Made by a program: the position numbers and the translations under genes
Notes under the pieces: generated by a model
Told to the model about the DNA's origin: nothing
The model's database searches: none
Seen by the model: the letters and a program-made list of their open reading frames with translations, nothing else
Assembly (NCBI RefSeq): GCF_900100785.1
Contig: NZ_FNCP01000016.1
Span: 1 to 64,000 of the forward strand
DNA length: 64,000 bases
DNA from: Desulfosporosinus hippei DSM 8344
Lineage (GTDB): Bacteria; Bacillota; Desulfitobacteriia; Desulfitobacteriales; Desulfitobacteriaceae
Direction of reading: 5' to 3'
In this document: positions 34,396 through 45,441 of the stretch, in pieces
Numbering within the stretch: position 1 is the stretch's first letter
Layout: every line of letters starts with the position of its first letter

Positions 34396-35088
34396 ATGCT
34401 GACTATCAGGAAAATCCTTTCCTGGGTGCTCATTGTGCTTGGGCTTTGCCTGATTCTGGATGCTTTTGTCGTTAAAACCTATCATTACCCATGGAGAACA
34501 CTTTTCGGCAGTTACGACCAGAGCGAATTCTCAGTACAGGATCCTGCCTCTATTGTTGCGAAAGACGTTGTTCTCACCCAGACCGAGCCTGAAGGGCTTC
34601 CGGCTATACCCTCTGCAGCATCCTTGCCGGCCAGTCTGCCCGGAGATGAAAAAGCTATATCCCCGTCTCAGCCCGCTTATGTCCAGCTCGGGATCTTAAA
34701 AATACCGGTGCTCAATGTCTCTGAATACGTGCTGGAGGGGACAGAGGGACAGCTGCATTATGGCGTCGGCCAGGTGGTTGGAAGCAAAGGCATAGGGCAA
34801 AAGGGAAACTGCGTGATTGCGGGGCATCGTGCCACAACTTTCCGTTATCTCAATAAGCTTGTCTCTGGCAACCGGATCATTCTGAAAGCCGAAGGCAACG
34901 TATATACTTATTCCGTATATGAAAGCTTTACCGTTTTGCCCGAAGATACTTGGGTACTGGGAGAGGTGAGAGGCGAAACATATGCCCTTACACTGATTAC
35001 TTGTACACCGTATTTGGTAAACAGCCAGCGGTTGATTGTCCGGGCACGGCTTATAGATATAAACGGCATGAAGCCGGAAGGGTATTAA
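34396..35088 (+). CDS. Sortase
   Basis: The 230-residue product has an N-terminal membrane anchor (LSWVLIVLGLCLILDAFVV) and an extracytoplasmic sortase domain. The catalytic His lies in VIAGHRATTFRYL near 138, the Cys in TLITCTPYLVNSQRLIVRA near 200, with the Arg about ten residues later. The TCTP context resembles class C or D enzymes, though there is no second transmembrane helix at the C-terminus. Its most likely substrate is the divergent LPKAG surface protein. AGGAGG is 11 bases before the ATG. Confidence 0.88.
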   Translation: MLTIRKILSWVLIVLGLCLILDAFVVKTYHYPWRTLFGSYDQSEFSVQDPASIVAKDVVLTQTEPEGLPAIPSAASLPASLPGDEKAISPSQPAYVQLGILKIPVLNVSEYVLEGTEGQLHYGVGQVVGSKGIGQKGNCVIAGHRATTFRYLNKLVSGNRIILKAEGNVYTYSVYESFTVLPEDTWVLGEVRGETYALTLITCTPYLVNSQRLIVRARLIDINGMKPEGY

Positions 35089-35118
35089 ATCCATAATTTC
35101 ATAAGGACACTATAACGA

Positions 35119-35196
35119 TAATAGCAAACCTGTTGAAAAGCAGGGACGCAAAGCCACGGGTCTAAGGTCTTCAGACTATGACAGCCGGGTTGCCGA
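35119..35196 (+). promoter_or_regulatory. c-di-GMP-I (GEMM) riboswitch
   Basis: The conserved blocks appear in order: GCAAACC (35124), GAAAAGCAGGGACGCAAAGCC, ACGGGTCTAAGG, TATGACAGCCGGGTTGCCG. GGGTTGCC (35187-35194) can pair in P1, or alternatively with GGCAACC (35231-35237) in the terminator. Ligand should favour P1 and free the terminator, giving an OFF switch for the CAP-domain gene. Confidence 0.92.
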
Positions 35197-35220
35197 AAGT
35201 AGTTCATCTGTTTTTGATGA

Positions 35221-35247
35221 GTTCTGTTCAGGCAACCTGAGCAGAAC
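35221..35247 (+). terminator. Terminator of the c-di-GMP riboswitch
   Basis: A 12-bp stem (35221-35232 with 35236-35247, one G-T pair) is followed by seven T residues. Confidence 0.88.
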
Positions 35248-35359
35248 TTTTTTCGTTCTCTGACCACCTTTCCCTTAAGATAAAAATAGCCTCACAAAAG
35301 GATGAGGGAACTAACCACCCTTAATAGTGTCTGAAGCAAGTTGACTGGAGGAGAAAAGC

Positions 35360-35902
35360 ATGAATAAAAGCAGAATTCTTAGCACCGTTTTTTTACTGGT
35401 TGTTTTTCTAACAATTGCTCTTACTGCGTTACCTGGGTCAGCCTCCGCAAGCTGGGAGCTTGGGATTGCCAATTTGCCGGATACCGCCACAGTATCTCAG
35501 ACAAATCAAACATGGGAAGATTCCGAAGTGTTCAGGTCGGAAGTTATTCGGCTTATCAACCTTGAGCGAACAAAAAACGGGCTGAACCCACTTGAGGAAA
35601 GCCAAACTCTTACTTATATGGCAACTATCAGGGCGCAAGAATCTATGAATTTTTTCTCACACACAAGACCTGACGGAGCAGATGCTTTCACAATATTCTC
35701 CGACTACAACCTTGCTTACACTGCTGTCGGCGAAAACCTCTCCAGTGGCTTTTCGTCGCCTGCCAAGTTGGTGGAGGCCTGGATGACTTCAGAGTCGCAT
35801 CAGGCAAACATTCTGAGCGATAAATTCGTCTGCGTTGGCACTGGTTTTTATGTTGACGAGAATAAGAAAATTTATTGCTCCCAGCTTTTTTATAGGCCTT
35901 AG
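35360..35902 (+). CDS. Secreted CAP/SCP-domain protein
   Basis: The 180-residue product has a signal peptide with cleavage near ASAS-W (residue about 32). The CAP domain shows VIRLINLERTKNGLNPL, FFSHTRPDGADAF, TAVGENLSSG and MTSESHQANILS, including the conserved His/Glu pair. There is no wall anchor, so it is likely released or loosely wall-associated. CAP proteins of Firmicutes are linked to spore coats and extracellular matrices, but activity is unclear. The gene lies behind a c-di-GMP riboswitch and terminator, so it should be made when c-di-GMP is low, opposite to adhesion. GGAGGAG precedes the ATG. Confidence 0.9.
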   Translation: MNKSRILSTVFLLVVFLTIALTALPGSASASWELGIANLPDTATVSQTNQTWEDSEVFRSEVIRLINLERTKNGLNPLEESQTLTYMATIRAQESMNFFSHTRPDGADAFTIFSDYNLAYTAVGENLSSGFSSPAKLVEAWMTSESHQANILSDKFVCVGTGFYVDENKKIYCSQLFYRP

Positions 35903-36125
35903 TGAATATCTTAATTTACAAGGATTGCCACTATTAATGTAATGGTTTTCAATTTACTCCTTCCTTTATATTTATTCTTATTCTTGTTCTTAGTTTATTC
36001 TAACTCTTATAAGGAGGGTTTTCAACTTAATAATTGGAAAGTTTAACTTTTCTTAACTCGAAGCACTCTGAGCCTTTGAATCTCCCGAGGCATTGAAAGA
36101 TGAAGCAGGATATTGAGCTATTGCA

Positions 36126-36177
36126 ATGCCTGTCCAAGAGACGAATGTGTATTCGTTTCTCGTTGGCCCGAGCAGGT
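36126..36177. repeat. Degenerate copy of the 48-bp palindrome
   Basis: The left arm ATGCCTGTCC-AGAGACGAATG and the centre ATTCGTTTCTCG match the repeat at 14330-14377; the right arm has decayed. Confidence 0.6.
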
Positions 36178-36374
36178 ACCTACTAATGGGGGATATCCTA
36201 GTTCAACCCATTATCGAACCTCCTTTTAGACATAAATAAATATTTCCAGCCAATTTCTTGGGCAAATTGAGCGGGGAGACGAGAATTAAGACTTGTACCG
36301 TAATTAAAAATTGACTAAATGCAAATTTGGTGCGGATTTTATTAAAAGTTCAGGGCTAATTCCTGGCACGAAAT

Positions 36375-36420
36375 GAGCGGACTGTCAATCGTAAAACGTA
36401 TACGATTAAACAGTCCGCTC
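36375..36420 (-). repeat. Hairpin family A, copy 3, after the LysR gene
   Basis: GAGCGGACTGTCAATCGTA (36375-36393) pairs with 36401-36420 except for one extra base. It lies 19 bases after the LysR stop but lacks a T-run on the minus strand. Confidence 0.7.
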
Positions 36421-36439
36421 ATAAAATTTAGCAGGTGAC

Positions 36440-37315
36440 TTAGGTTGTCCTTCCATACTGCTCGACAATGAAATCCATAAAGTACCGGCTGGCAATGGGC
36501 AATACTTTCTTGTTTTTAAAGGCCAGGGAGATGGTACGGACAATGGGCGGGTACAGCTCCAAGGTTGAGATATGATAAGGGGACCTGCTAATGATTAATT
36601 TCGGCAGAATAGATATTCCCAAGCCGCTTTCAATCATGGACATAATCGTATAGTCATCATGAACACGGTATTGGACGTTGGGATGGAGATTTTCCCGTTT
36701 AAAAAACTCCAAAGGCACACTTAATTGACCTTCATCCAAGAGGATAAAGGCTTCATTGACCAGGTCATGAAGTAAAGTTTTCTTTTTGAGCGTTAAGGGG
36801 TGGTTTTTGGGCACCACCACCAGCATTTCGTCTTGTTGAAGGGGGATGGTCTTGAGTTCGGATACAGCTTGAGCATCGGGATTGACAAAGCCGAAATCCA
36901 CGCTCCCTTCTTTAATCAACTGGGCAATGCTGGTGTACTCCCCTTGGTGAAGTTCAAAGCATACCGAAGGGTACCTGGCTTTAAAATCCCTGATTAATTC
37001 AGGAAGCCAATTGCTGGAAATACTGGAGAAGGTGCCGATGCGAATAATCCCTGTTTGCAGTCCTTGCATTTCCCGGTGTTTTTCCTCAAGCTCTCGGAGG
37101 GAATTATGTACCCCTTTAATGTAGGGCAGGAATTCCTCGGCATCAGGCGTCAGAGAGATCCCTTTCCGGGAACGCAAAAAGAGTATGGTGGAAAGTTCCT
37201 CCTCTAGGGAGCGGACCATCTGGCTGATAGCGGATTGGGTGTAACCGAGTTCCTCAGCAGCTTTGGTAAAACTTCCTGTTTCGATGATTTTCATAAAAGC
37301 TTGATAGCGGTTCAT
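36440..37315 (-). CDS. LysR-family transcriptional regulator
   Basis: The 291-residue product has the LysR HTH (GSFTKAAEELGYTQSAISQMVRSLEEEL) and a periplasmic-binding-like effector domain (GIIRIGTFSSISSNWLPELI). It is divergent to azlCD with about 120 bases between the starts, the usual arrangement for a LysR activator of a divergent target. Control of branched-chain amino acid export is therefore likely. The 3' end of this gene, with its hairpin, has a relic copy near 16.6 kb. Confidence 0.9.
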   Translation of the reverse strand: MNRYQAFMKIIETGSFTKAAEELGYTQSAISQMVRSLEEELSTILFLRSRKGISLTPDAEEFLPYIKGVHNSLRELEEKHREMQGLQTGIIRIGTFSSISSNWLPELIRDFKARYPSVCFELHQGEYTSIAQLIKEGSVDFGFVNPDAQAVSELKTIPLQQDEMLVVVPKNHPLTLKKKTLLHDLVNEAFILLDEGQLSVPLEFFKRENLHPNVQYRVHDDYTIMSMIESGLGISILPKLIISRSPYHISTLELYPPIVRTISLAFKNKKVLPIASRYFMDFIVEQYGRTT

Positions 37316-37433
37316 TGTTTACCTCATATACATTAGAAAAACTTATATATTCATTATGGAAATTCGTTTTACTTATGTCAAGAGGGGAGAGTATGATGAA
37401 ACAAATATAATGATAGATCAGAGGTACGTTTCA

Positions 37434-38150
37434 ATGAGCAACAAGATTATCCCCTGGAAAAACGGAATCAAAGACGGTATCCCCATCGCTCTCGGCTACT
37501 TCGCGGTTTCTTTTACCTTTGGCATTGTGGCTAAGAAGGCTGGGCTGACGCCCTTTCAGGCCGTCTTCATGTCTGCATTCAACCTAACCTCAGCAGGACA
37601 ATTCGGAGCTTTGGCTTTAATCGGGACTTCCGCGACTTATCTGGAAATGGCCCTGACCCAACTAATCATTAATTTAAGATATTGTCTGATGTCCTGTTCA
37701 TTATCGCAAAAATTCGAGGCAGGAGCAGGCTGGCCTCATCGCTTTATGGTGGCCTTCGGCGTTACGGATGAAATATTCGGGGTATCCGTTTGCAAAGAAG
37801 GTAAACTGAACCCTTTCTACAATTACGGTCTGATGAGCGTTAGTATAGCGGGCTGGATGCTGGGTACCTTTTGCGGTGTTGTTTCAGGGGAGATTTTGCC
37901 CGCAAGGATCATCAGCGCCTTAAGTGTCGCCCTATATGGGATGTTTATCGCTGTGATTGTCCCGCCGGCAAAAGGAAACAAACTATTGACGGGAATCATT
38001 ATCTCATCCATGCTGCTGAGTTTGCTGTTTGCCCAACTACCTATCCTTAGTCAAATCTCGCAGGGATTTAAAATCATTATCTTAACGGTAGCGATAGCAG
38101 GAATTGCTGCTCTCCTGTTTCCGGTGAAGGAGGCTGCCCATGAGGGGTAA
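37434..38150 (+). CDS. azlC: Branched-chain amino acid exporter large subunit, AzlC
   Basis: The 238-residue product has about seven membrane helices and the family start KNGIKDGIPIALGYFAVSFTFG, then MSAFNLTSAGQFGAL and LRYCLMSCSLSQK. With AzlD it exports branched-chain amino acids or analogues. ATG 37434 follows AGAGG; the frame is open back to 37356, and ATG 37410 is possible, but those residues are not typical of the family. It overlaps azlD by 11 bases. Confidence 0.9.
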   Translation: MSNKIIPWKNGIKDGIPIALGYFAVSFTFGIVAKKAGLTPFQAVFMSAFNLTSAGQFGALALIGTSATYLEMALTQLIINLRYCLMSCSLSQKFEAGAGWPHRFMVAFGVTDEIFGVSVCKEGKLNPFYNYGLMSVSIAGWMLGTFCGVVSGEILPARIISALSVALYGMFIAVIVPPAKGNKLLTGIIISSMLLSLLFAQLPILSQISQGFKIIILTVAIAGIAALLFPVKEAAHEG

Positions 38151-38445
38151 TATCTATCTCTATATTCTGGTCATGGCGGGGGTTACATATTTGATCAGAC
38201 TCATTCCCTTGATTTTCATGCGTAAGGAAATCAGGAACGTTTATCTCAAATCCTTTCTATATTATGTTCCCTATGTCACCCTGGCGGTGATGACCTTTCC
38301 CGCGATCTTAAGCGCGACGGCAAACCTGTGGTCCGCCCTGGCAGGATTCGGCACGGCCTTAATCTTGGCCTATCGCGGTGGCAGTCTATTCAAGGTATCT
38401 ATCATGGCTTGTTTATCGGTCTTTATTGTTGAGTTGATGGTATAA
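38140..38445 (+). CDS. azlD: Branched-chain amino acid exporter small subunit, AzlD
   Basis: The 101-residue product has three or four membrane helices (IYLYILVMAGVTYLIRLIPL, YYVPYVTLAVMTFPAIL) and the family length. The start lies inside azlC after GAAGGAGG, so the two subunits are coupled. It forms the heteromeric exporter with AzlC. Confidence 0.9.
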   Translation: MRGNIYLYILVMAGVTYLIRLIPLIFMRKEIRNVYLKSFLYYVPYVTLAVMTFPAILSATANLWSALAGFGTALILAYRGGSLFKVSIMACLSVFIVELMV

Positions 38446-38678
38446 ACCTGTTTATTGCTTCGCTCACTATCCCTCCTTGTAACCCCGGTATAGATAAACA
38501 GAGCAGCGAAAAAGCCGTTGGAAATCTCCCTTGAGTTAATTCCTGCTTAGATAATATGCTATAATTAGTAACTTTACAGACCTGACCGGAGAGGGACTGA
38601 CTTAACTAAAATTATGTGGCATCATGGGGCTGACAGGATGTTTGCCTTTTATTGTTATTAGTGGAAGGAGTGGGCAAA

Positions 38679-39167
38679 ATGGTAAAAATCGCAATCAGGC
38701 CTGCTGAAGAGAGTGAAAGCGATGTCTTAACAATGATTTCGTTTGCGGCAAAGAGATATTGGAATTATCCTGAAGCCTATTTAGATATCTGGAAAACAGA
38801 GCTGACCATTACCGCTGATTATATTAAGGATAATTATGTCTACGTGGCTGAGGATAATGGCCAAATAATTGGGTATATCTCAGTCTTGGAAGTTCAAGAG
38901 GATTTTATGGTTAGTAAGGTACTGCTTAGAAAGGGCTTTTGGCTGGAACATATTTTTATTTTGCCGGAGTTTATTGGTTTGGGAATTGGGACACAGTTAA
39001 TTGGTGCAGCAAAAAGCATATGCGTTAAAGGGAATATAGACGGCTTATCCATGTTGTCCGATCCCTACGCAAAAGGTTTTTATGAAAAAATGGGAGCAAA
39101 ATATATGGGTGAAGTGCCATCGAGCATTAAAAGAAGAACGGTTGCCTTATTTGAATTGAAAATTTAA
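38679..39167 (+). CDS. GNAT-family N-acetyltransferase
   Basis: The 162-residue product has the acetyl-CoA region LEHIFILPEFIGLGIGTQLIG (motif A, with GLGIGT for the usual QxxGxG/A) and motif B FYEKMGAKYMGEV. Substrate unknown. GGAAGGAG precedes ATG 38679, so the in-frame start at 38652 is unlikely. It stands alone. Confidence 0.85.
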   Translation: MVKIAIRPAEESESDVLTMISFAAKRYWNYPEAYLDIWKTELTITADYIKDNYVYVAEDNGQIIGYISVLEVQEDFMVSKVLLRKGFWLEHIFILPEFIGLGIGTQLIGAAKSICVKGNIDGLSMLSDPYAKGFYEKMGAKYMGEVPSSIKRRTVALFELKI

Positions 39168-39250
39168 TACTGATGAGCAGATGATAAATCGTGAAATTGC
39201 TCATTCCTATATATTTGAGGGTTTAAGCATAGAATTAGAAATCTCTTTAC

Positions 39251-39499
39251 TTAATTCATTGCGCCGCTGCCGCCTTTGACCTGATATCCTTCCATGGTCC
39301 CTCCATAGCAGGCAGAAATGGCTATTTTACCGTTTTCTTTAATTTTGGAAATTGTAGTTTCCAAAACTACATCACCTACCACTAGTTTGCCGTCATCGGT
39401 AACGTCCTTGAAAGCTACTGGCACGGCATTCGGCTCATCCGAATATGTACTCAAAAACCACATTTGCTCCTTGAGAAGTTTCACTACATTGGCATTCAT
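39251..39499 (-). pseudogene. C-terminally truncated FMN-binding split-barrel (PPOX-like) protein
   Basis: The 82-residue product begins MNANVVKLLKEQMWFLSTYS and has DEPNAVPVAFK, DGKLVVGDV and NGKIAISACYGGTMEGYQVKG, the first half of a pyridoxamine-phosphate-oxidase-like fold. Intact members are about 120-140 residues; here the chain stops after GGSGAMN. No good ribosome site precedes the ATG. It is probably a decayed gene. Confidence 0.55.
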
Positions 39500-39751
39500 T
39501 TGCGGTACTGGCAGGAGACTATGATCTAATAGCCGGGCAGCAGTGGGTATGATATTTGTCGGAAATACGGGACAAAATTGATATCTTAAAAGCTGGAATC
39601 TAGGCGATTTTCATTAAAAATAATTCAAGATAGAATTAAAGATTCACAGGTAAGAATTCCATCTATACCAAGCTTAAGAGAGCCAAAAATCACGTCTGGT
39701 TTAAGTATTTGAAATATTCACAAAGATCATCTACAATTAGCTATACTCTAA

Positions 39752-42062
<2,311 letters not shown>

Positions 42063-42144
42063 ATGTTGCAAACTTTTTGTCTTTTGACCGTTAAATTATC
42101 CCGCTATACTAAAAATGTTCCTAATTCCTATACATAGATTTCTG

Positions 42145-42150
42145 TATAAT
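42145..42150 (+). promoter_or_regulatory. Possible -10 box for the RNA cluster
   Basis: A consensus TATAAT lies about 40 bases before the first tRNA-like element. No good -35 is visible at 17 bases, so an activator may be needed. Confidence 0.3.
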
Positions 42151-42186
42151 CTTGCGGTACCTGATCTTCTTAGGATTTAGGTATGC

Positions 42187-42245
42187 CGGTATCGGAATCT
42201 GGAGCTCATTAACCGAAGAACGGAGGTTCGATTCCTCCATTACCG
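42187..42245 (+). ncRNA. tRNA-like element 1 (T-arm, partial acceptor)
   Basis: GGAGGTTCGATTCCTCC (42222-42238) is a perfect T-arm with a seven-base TTCGATT loop. CGGTA (42187-42191) can pair with TACCG (42241-42245) as a short acceptor stem. The segment GAGCTCATTAACCGAAG between them resembles a Met-type anticodon region (CAT). At 59 bases it is too short for a tRNA and has no clear D-arm. Confidence 0.6.
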
Positions 42246-42249
42246 TAAG

Positions 42250-42300
42250 GTAGTTAGCTCAGTGGTAGAGCCTTCGGCATTAAGGGGTTCGAATCCCCAT
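42250..42300 (+). ncRNA. tRNA-like element 2 (D-arm and T-arm, deleted anticodon arm)
   Basis: TAGCTCAGTGGTAGAGC (42255-42271) is a classical D-arm. GGGGTTCGAATCCCC (42284-42298) is a classical T-arm. Between them only CCTTCGGCATTAAGG is left, a four-bp stem with a seven-base loop that shares its last bases with the T-stem. No matching acceptor stem flanks it. Confidence 0.65.
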
Positions 42301-42570
42301 CAGATCTAAGGATCTGAAGCTATGGTTAGCTCAATGGTCACCTGAAGATTGGATCTTTGGAGAGAATCCCATGTTGGGCAGTACATCTGCTGAGACAGCG
42401 GGACTTAAGCTATGAAGTGCGCGGATACCGGATAAAGCGAACCTAAACTTGTCTGAAGTAGTTCACGCCAAGGCTATGCCTTAGGCCTAAACAATTCATC
42501 ATGACCAGATAGGTAACTCTGTCCTTAAGCAGTACTCCGCTAAGGTTCCGAAGGGATTCTCGAAAAAGAT
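42301..42570 (+). ncRNA. Rest of the tRNA-like/structured RNA cluster
   Basis: CAGATC-TAAG-GATCTG (42301-42316) is a small hairpin. Another D-arm-like TTAGCTCAATGG starts at 42326, followed by AAGAT-TGG-ATCTT (42345-42357). Further on, AAGGC-TAT-GCCTT (42470-42482) forms a hairpin. The segment ends about 35 bases before the SPFH gene. It reads like a string of tRNA pieces fused in a leader rather than independent genes. Confidence 0.45.
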
Positions 42571-42603
42571 TCAGCAAAATTGTTAACAAAAGGATGGATT
42601 AAA

Positions 42604-43713
42604 ATGAAGGTAAGCATTAAGAATGATGAAAGAGGTCTATTATTCAAAGACGGTAACTATACGAAATGCTTAAAACCTGGGAAGCACTACTTTAATCCAT
42701 TGCTTAAATATCAGGTAGTGACATCAGATGTCAATAAAACCTTCGAGACCAACGGTAAAAATATCAATCTGTTTCTTGGAGATCATGAACTTTTGCAGGA
42801 ACTCACAGTAATGGATATCCAGGATTATGAGATTGCTATCCATTTTGAAGATAAGAAGCTTACTGAGGTGCTTAAGCCAGGAATATATGCATTCTGGAAC
42901 GTCATGAAAAAGCATGAGTTTACTATGATAGATATTCGCAATCCCGAAGTCCAAGGGGATATAGACCCTTCAGTCTACAGTAACCCGAAGCTAGCCGGTT
43001 TTTTGAGTTATTGCGAAGTTGCAAGCTATGAGAAAGGGATCCTCTATTACGATAATAAGATTCAAAGGATATTGGAACCCGGCAGATATTACTTTTGGAA
43101 GAGTCCGGTCCATATTGCCGTGAAGAATGTTGATCTAAGACAGCAGCAGATGGATATGACGGGTCAAGAAATTATGACGGAAGACAAGATCACCTTAAGA
43201 TTGAATTTTGTCTGTCAGTATAAAATTATCGATCCACTAAAAGTTATTGAAGTAAAGTCCTTTGAGGAACAGCTTTATATCATTTTACAGCTCATCTTAA
43301 GAGAATATATTGGATCGTTAAAGCTAGACGATCTTCTTTTGAAAAAGAAAGAAGTAGGGAACTACATCCTTGGAAAATTCCAAGAGCAAAGCTCCGGTTT
43401 TGGCGTGGACTTTATTTTTGTTGGGGTGAAAGATATTATTCTGCCTGGGGATATTAAAGAAATCCTCAACACCGTGTTGATTGCGGAAAAGAAGGCTCAA
43501 GCCAACGTCATCACTCGCCGAGAGGAAGTTGCTTCCACCAGAAGCCTCCTAAATACAGCAAAGCTGATGGAGGAAAACCAGACACTTTATAGGTTAAAGG
43601 AACTGGAGTTCTTAGAAAAAATCTGTGATAAGATCGGAAATATATCCCTTACAGGTGGAGGAAGCTTGCTTGAACAGCTGAACAATTTGCTTTCGGCTAA
43701 GTCAATGAATTAA
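42604..43713 (+). CDS. SPFH/band-7 slipin-like protein
   Basis: The 369-residue product has no clear transmembrane anchor. Residues 1-150 hold two similar segments (GLLFKDGNYTKCLKPGKHYFNP and GILYYDNKIQRILEPGRYYFWK). The SPFH/band-7 core spans about 165-300 (EIMTEDKITLRLNFVCQYKI, GVDFIFVGVKDIILPGDIKE), then a helical tail (AEKKAQANVITRREEVAST). SPFH/slipin genes recur in bacterial RNA-repair operons with rtcB, probably as oligomeric scaffolds; the exact role is not known. AAAGGA precedes ATG 42604. It is the first protein gene after the tRNA-like cluster. Confidence 0.82.
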   Translation: MKVSIKNDERGLLFKDGNYTKCLKPGKHYFNPLLKYQVVTSDVNKTFETNGKNINLFLGDHELLQELTVMDIQDYEIAIHFEDKKLTEVLKPGIYAFWNVMKKHEFTMIDIRNPEVQGDIDPSVYSNPKLAGFLSYCEVASYEKGILYYDNKIQRILEPGRYYFWKSPVHIAVKNVDLRQQQMDMTGQEIMTEDKITLRLNFVCQYKIIDPLKVIEVKSFEEQLYIILQLILREYIGSLKLDDLLLKKKEVGNYILGKFQEQSSGFGVDFIFVGVKDIILPGDIKEILNTVLIAEKKAQANVITRREEVASTRSLLNTAKLMEENQTLYRLKELEFLEKICDKIGNISLTGGGSLLEQLNNLLSAKSMN

Positions 43714-43811
43714 GATGAGGGCTCGTTAGAAATCTCTCGGAAGAACCAATGGGTGGAGGAGAGATTTCCTTCCTTCGGGAGGGGAATCGAGAAAAAGAAG
43801 GTGGTGATTTG

Positions 43812-45392
43812 ATGATGGAATATCTTGATAAATACTCTGCACATCAGACTCTAATCCAGCCCCTAAAAATGTTCGGATTTCCGAAGGTTAAAGATAAACT
43901 AGCTGCCTTGCTTTGGTTAAGCAAAGATATCGATCTAAAGGATATTGAATATGTCTTTCCTCTAATTTTCATCAAAAATACAACGCTAGCTTTAACTGCT
44001 GCCCAAATAGCTGCAGGAATCATGAGTAGAATTGGGGCTAAGGACTGGAGACGCATCTACGATCAGGTTAAATACACTAGGATAGACGAGAAAAGCTTGG
44101 TTAGCCTTTTAGAGTTTGAGACCGATATCTCAATTCACATGTTAGGTATTGCCTCACTTAACAGTAATGGCTATGTTCGGGAAAAGGCTTTGAAATTAAT
44201 ATCTGGGGTAAAAAGCCCAAGCGCTGTGCCATATACTCTTTTAAGGCTCAATGATTGGGTTGTATCTGTAAGAAATCTGGCGGAGCATATTCTTAAAAAC
44301 ATATTCATTCCTGACAACATAGATCTTTTTATCAATCACTTTGAATTAATTAATAAATTACAAGACTCGGTTCGGGTGGATCTTAACCGAATAAAAACAC
44401 TAGTTGAAGATTTTCTCAAAGATGATTCCTTTAAAGATATAGTTAAGAGGAAGCTTAAACATCCTCAGGTTAAGACACGGCTGTTTTGCTATCAGTTATT
44501 GAAGGATAGGATTGTCAATGATGAAACCATCATAATCTCTGCTCTTCAAGATAAATCATTTGAAGTTAGGATGTGGCTTGTCGGTGCAATAAAAACTCTT
44601 GAACCTCAAGCCCAAGAGTCGATTATAGAAAAATTGCTTCAGGACAAATCGGCTAAAGTTAAAACGGCAGTACTAAGGAAACACGAAGATTTTGTCTGCC
44701 AGAATTTCAGAGGAATTTTAGAGATGCTCTTGATAGATGAGTCTGCTTCCGTGCGAGATGACGCTAGATTTATCTTGAAAAAGCATTCAATAGTCACAGA
44801 TATTCCGCAATTCTATCGGCACCAAATTCTAAAGAACTCTTTACCGGGAGCTATCGCAGGGCTAGGGGAAACAGGCGGACAAAGAGACTTTGATATTGTT
44901 TGTGGTTTCAAAACAAATGAAGAGCCTAAAATACGACTAGCTTCCCTGATAGCGATGTGGCAACTATCGAAAGTGGATACCGTTGGTTTTGTACTGGACG
45001 CTTTAAATTCTGATCTGCCCAAGATTAAAAAAACAGCAAAACGTCTTTGCAAAAGAACAAGAATGCCAGATATACTTTCTGCAATGAAAGAGAACTTGAA
45101 GAGCGAAGATCTTAATACCCGAATACTTGCACTTCAAATAATATATGGTTACGGAGGGTGGCAGGCTCTTCAAGCTATTCTTTATGCCATCTCCAGAGAG
45201 CAAGAGCCGGTTCTGAGTGAAGCAAGAAATTTATTAAATAAGTGGTTGCCTAAATCTACAAGCTTATACTCTAAGCCAGACAGAGCTACAGAGAAAGAGA
45301 TTATTAATTTTTATGAGACTATCTGCCTAAAAGGATTAATCAGCGAGAATGTCCTAAAAGAATTACAATTTGTTCTTGTCACTAGAAGATAG
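43812..45392 (+). CDS. HEAT-repeat protein of the RNA-repair island
   Basis: The 526-residue product consists of helical repeats throughout. Recognisable units include SNGYVREKALKLISGVKSPS, DKSFEVRMWLVGAIKTLEP, DKSAKVKTAVLRKHEDF, DESASVRDDARFILKKHS and EPKIRLASLIAMWQLSKVD. HEAT proteins give extended binding surfaces for RNA or protein and are found next to RtcB/PrfH pairs. No catalytic site is visible. GAAGGTGGTG precedes the ATG at 43812; an adjacent in-frame ATG at 43815 is equally possible. It follows the slipin gene on the same strand by about 100 bases. Confidence 0.75.
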   Translation: MMEYLDKYSAHQTLIQPLKMFGFPKVKDKLAALLWLSKDIDLKDIEYVFPLIFIKNTTLALTAAQIAAGIMSRIGAKDWRRIYDQVKYTRIDEKSLVSLLEFETDISIHMLGIASLNSNGYVREKALKLISGVKSPSAVPYTLLRLNDWVVSVRNLAEHILKNIFIPDNIDLFINHFELINKLQDSVRVDLNRIKTLVEDFLKDDSFKDIVKRKLKHPQVKTRLFCYQLLKDRIVNDETIIISALQDKSFEVRMWLVGAIKTLEPQAQESIIEKLLQDKSAKVKTAVLRKHEDFVCQNFRGILEMLLIDESASVRDDARFILKKHSIVTDIPQFYRHQILKNSLPGAIAGLGETGGQRDFDIVCGFKTNEEPKIRLASLIAMWQLSKVDTVGFVLDALNSDLPKIKKTAKRLCKRTRMPDILSAMKENLKSEDLNTRILALQIIYGYGGWQALQAILYAISREQEPVLSEARNLLNKWLPKSTSLYSKPDRATEKEIINFYETICLKGLISENVLKELQFVLVTRR

Positions 45393-45441
45393 TGAATCTA
45401 CAATTGAGATTTTCTTTTCATAAGTCGAGGAGGTTCCAGAA

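Larger units (their letters stand above)
35903..36439. other. Intergenic gap with repeat copies
   Basis: Contains a degenerate copy of the 14330 palindrome (36126-36177), a CGAACCTCCTTTTAGAC motif similar to one upstream of the Hol-Tox locus at 47404, and the family-A hairpin at 36375-36420. No gene was recognised. Confidence 0.55.

Noticed and set aside
42181-42360. Ordinary tRNA genes
   Set aside because: The arms look genuine, but no segment yields a full cloverleaf with acceptor and anticodon stems, so I report tRNA-like elements instead.
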